DNA of 25,806 bases from the NCBI GenBank assembly GCA_947625445.1, contig CANQOM010000006.1, positions 1 through 25,806 on the forward strand, read 5' to 3'. Position 1 is the first letter of the stretch, and each line of letters starts with the position of its first letter. A model generated the notes under the pieces. It made no database searches. It saw only the letters and a list, made by a program, of their open reading frames with translations, and was not told where the DNA came from. Of this stretch, positions 23,917 to 25,806 are shown piece after piece. The translations under genes were made by a program, and so were the position numbers. Source of the DNA: Candidatus Gastranaerophilales bacterium. Lineage in GTDB: Bacteria > Cyanobacteriota > Vampirovibrionia > Gastranaerophilales > Gastranaerophilaceae.

Positions 23917-25392
23917 ATGAAAAAAAATAATATATATCTTACAATTTCTATTACACTAATAATTACAATTTTCTTAAACAGTATATATTTTTTTTCCGGA
24001 GGATATAAAGATAGTTTCAACTTTATATCTGATAAATATAGTCAAATTTATTCTTATTATACTTTTTATAATTATTTTAACGGTAACAAAATCAATGCGG
24101 TTATTTTATGGGATAAATTAATATTAATATTTCTACTGGGACTTTTAGCATCAATATTAATAAAAAAATATTTAATTAAAAATTTTTCATACAAATTATC
24201 TGAAAACAAAAATGTTAACAGTTTTGTATTTTTATTTTTTATTCTGCTTTGTATACCAATGTTAAGGTTTGATACAAAAGAAATTTCCAATAAAGAGAAC
24301 AGAACATTAGCAAAAATACCAGAGATAATAATCAAAAATAAAGACTCGAAATTAAATATAAACTCTAATTATTTTAAAGATTTTGATGCATACATAAATG
24401 ACAGATTTTTCGGACGTGAATTATTAATAAATATAAGCCAAATAATGACCTACAATCTGGCGATAAGATATCCTCACAGAAATTTAAGAGGGGTAGATAA
24501 AAAAACAAAAATGCTTCACAGATATTTACTTCCACCTGTATATAAACAAAAATTAAAAGGAAGTAAATATAAAAAATTTGTAACGGGAATAAGAGAAGGT
24601 TTTATTGGATTTAATGATTTTTGTAAAAAGAATAATATAAAATTCTATATATTGATATTACCTGAAAAAGCTTCCGTATATCATCCTTACACAGTTTTAA
24701 ACAATAATGATATTTATATAAAAGAATTTATTAATGACATTAGTAAAGATACAGATATTGATATTATATTCCCTATGGATAAACTTCAAGATGAAGCTAA
24801 AAAAGGTGATTTATTATATTATAAAACCGATCATCACCTAACAGATACCGGCTCTTATATTGCATACAAAGAACTAATGAATACAATCAAAAAGAATAAT
24901 AAAGATGTAAGGTTATTAACTTTAAATGAATTTAATATTAAATATAACAAAATGGTACAAGTAGGACTGGATGCAGGATTTCAAAACGGTTCTGTATGCG
25001 GAGCGGCAGGATTAAGCTTGTCTCAATGTAAAAAACATCATGATTATAATTATAAATATTTTAATTATAAAGATTCAGATAAATTAAGCACAGAAAATAT
25101 AAAAGATGACTATTTATTAATGCAAAAATTTCATATGAAAGGAGCATTAAACCATAGAGTTTTACTGGTAGGCAACTCTAATATTGAAAACTTAACTGTC
25201 TTTATGCCGTTTACATTTAAGGATTTATATAAACTCAGATTAAACGGACCTAAAAAAATAGCCCAAAAAGAACAGTATAAAATTTTAAAATATTATAAAA
25301 ATATTATAAATGACTTTAAACCTGATATTATTGTTCTTTGTATAGGTTATGATGTAATAAAATATATGGATAAAATTGACGATACAGAGTAA
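23917..25392 (+). CDS. Second DHHW-like protein with altered motifs
   Basis: This 491-residue protein is paralogous in plan to the upstream DHHW protein but has about three N-terminal membrane helices (about 6-28, 62-85 and 101-117). The opener KENRTLAKIP lies at about 126-135. The Asp-His motif reads DHHL (305-308) instead of DHHW, and the nucleophile motif reads VGNS (S421) instead of GDS. The Asp, His and Ser likely to be catalytic are retained, so activity is possible, but the substitutions may mark a different role such as acyl relay or acceptor binding (compare AlgJ with AlgX). AAGGTG overlaps the MBOAT stop and sets the ATG. A cysteine-containing loop (VCGAAGLSLSQCKKHH, 360-375) is absent from the first copy. 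Confidence 0.82.
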   Translation: MKKNNIYLTISITLIITIFLNSIYFFSGGYKDSFNFISDKYSQIYSYYTFYNYFNGNKINAVILWDKLILIFLLGLLASILIKKYLIKNFSYKLSENKNVNSFVFLFFILLCIPMLRFDTKEISNKENRTLAKIPEIIIKNKDSKLNINSNYFKDFDAYINDRFFGRELLINISQIMTYNLAIRYPHRNLRGVDKKTKMLHRYLLPPVYKQKLKGSKYKKFVTGIREGFIGFNDFCKKNNIKFYILILPEKASVYHPYTVLNNNDIYIKEFINDISKDTDIDIIFPMDKLQDEAKKGDLLYYKTDHHLTDTGSYIAYKELMNTIKKNNKDVRLLTLNEFNIKYNKMVQVGLDAGFQNGSVCGAAGLSLSQCKKHHDYNYKYFNYKDSDKLSTENIKDDYLLMQKFHMKGALNHRVLLVGNSNIENLTVFMPFTFKDLYKLRLNGPKKIAQKEQYKILKYYKNIINDFKPDIIVLCIGYDVIKYMDKIDDTE

Positions 25393-25405
25393 AAATTGTT
25401 ATACT
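25376..25405 (+). promoter_or_regulatory. Promoter of the ketoacyl synthase gene
   Basis: TTGACG (25376-25381), an 18-bp spacer and TATACT (25400-25405) with an upstream TG give a strong extended -10 promoter. The -35 lies inside the last codons of the preceding gene, so the ketoacyl synthase can be expressed separately from the acylation operon. Confidence 0.65.
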
Positions 25406-25432
25406 TTATTATATATTTTATGGGTAAAAGGC

Positions 25433-25806
25433 ATGCAAGCAAAATTTAAAAACGTAAAAATAAGAGGTATAAGTACAGTATTACCCGAAAAAGAGATTAA
25501 TATTTGTGATGAAGCAAGATATTACGGAAATGACATAAAAAAAATAGACAGATTACGAGAAATTACGGGTATCAATACAAGAAGAGTATGTGAAGAAGGA
25601 GTAACTGCTTCAGATTTATCCATACAAGCTGCCGAAAAACTTATAAATGATGTAGAAATAAATAAAGAAGAGTTAGACGGACTGATTTTTGTTAGGCAAC
25701 GCCCTGATTATAGTATACCGGCAACATCATTTTACATACATAAGAAATTAGGATTAAGTGAAAATACATTTGCCTTTGATATAAGTTTAGGCTGCAGCGG
25801 ATGGGT
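25433..25806 (+). CDS. 3-oxoacyl-ACP synthase III (FabH-like), 5' part
   Basis: The first 124 residues of a KAS III-type condensing enzyme are visible; the gene continues past the window end. Family features are the start VKIRGISTVLPEKE, REITGINTRRV (46-52), LIFVRQRPDYSIPATS (84-99) and the nucleophile segment FDISLGCSGW with Cys121. FabH homologues condense an acyl-CoA with malonyl-ACP to start fatty-acid chains. Stand-alone copies next to surface-glycan or nucleotide-sugar genes can instead make or transfer special acyl groups. The placement after an O-acylation operon makes that possible here, but it cannot be decided from the fragment. The ribosome site is weak (GGGTAAAAGG) before the ATG. 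Confidence 0.88.
   Translation, partial: MQAKFKNVKIRGISTVLPEKEINICDEARYYGNDIKKIDRLREITGINTRRVCEEGVTASDLSIQAAEKLINDVEINKEELDGLIFVRQRPDYSIPATSFYIHKKLGLSENTFAFDISLGCSGW

Overview
The window is strongly AT-rich (roughly 27-30% G+C by eye). It has bacterial gene organisation: AGGAG-type ribosome binding sites, ATG/TTG starts, overlapping genes, sigma-70-like promoters (several with an extended TGn -10) and factor-independent terminators. The taxon is not resolved. A low-GC, probably host- or gut-associated bacterium (Clostridia, Gastranaerophilales, Brachyspira or similar) would fit, but this is inference from composition and gene content only.

Region 1 (1-8742) reads as the right end of an integrated genomic island carrying defence functions. 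It holds the tail of an unidentified, possibly ParB-like gene; a phospholipase-D/SNF2-helicase fusion; a Sau3AI-like (MutH-fold) restriction endonuclease divergent from its m5C methyltransferase; an HD-domain dNTPase-like protein translationally coupled to the methyltransferase; a convergent YwgA-like protein; and a small zinc-ribbon (DUF7695-like) protein. The island ends at 8743-8789 in the 3' part of an initiator tRNA gene (anticodon loop to CCA) with no 5' half. This is the expected scar of tyrosine-integrase insertion into a tRNA. A GTTGCAAA motif repeated three times at exactly 11-bp spacing, plus a fourth copy and a 9-bp inverted repeat, lies just inside the junction and looks like a recombinase or regulator binding array. 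From the fragment's orientation, the intact tRNA-fMet, and probably the integrase, should lie left of the window. Sequence to the right is ancestral chromosome, starting with a terminator that probably served the tRNA.

Region 2 (8900-12455) contains a 661-residue serine hydrolase of the Mbeg1/DUF2974 type, a 0.57-kb gene-free stretch with a diverged 12-bp repeat, and an unidentified 296-residue protein followed by a bidirectional terminator.

Region 3 (12456-25806) is a cell-surface glycan locus. It has a GT2 polyprenyl-phosphate glycosyltransferase plus an LPG-synthase-TM/flippase-type membrane protein on the minus strand. Divergent from these are two GT39/ArnT-like membrane glycosyltransferases, a UDP-sugar epimerase and a third polytopic GT-C-like protein. 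A second, short GT2 enzyme is antisense at the end of that block. An O-acylation cassette follows: a DHHW/AlgJ-like protein with an 8-codon coupled leader ORF, an MBOAT (AlgI-like) acyltransferase and a second DHHW-like protein. The window ends inside a FabH-like ketoacyl-ACP synthase III gene with its own promoter. The inferred logic is that lipid-linked sugars are made by the GT2 enzymes, transferred outside the membrane by the GT-C enzymes, and the glycan is then acylated by the MBOAT/DHHW module.

By eye only about ten GATC sites occur in 25.8 kb, with none between about 14571 and 23137. That is far fewer than base composition predicts and fits the presumed GATC specificity of the Sau3AI-like system, although the depletion extends well outside the island.
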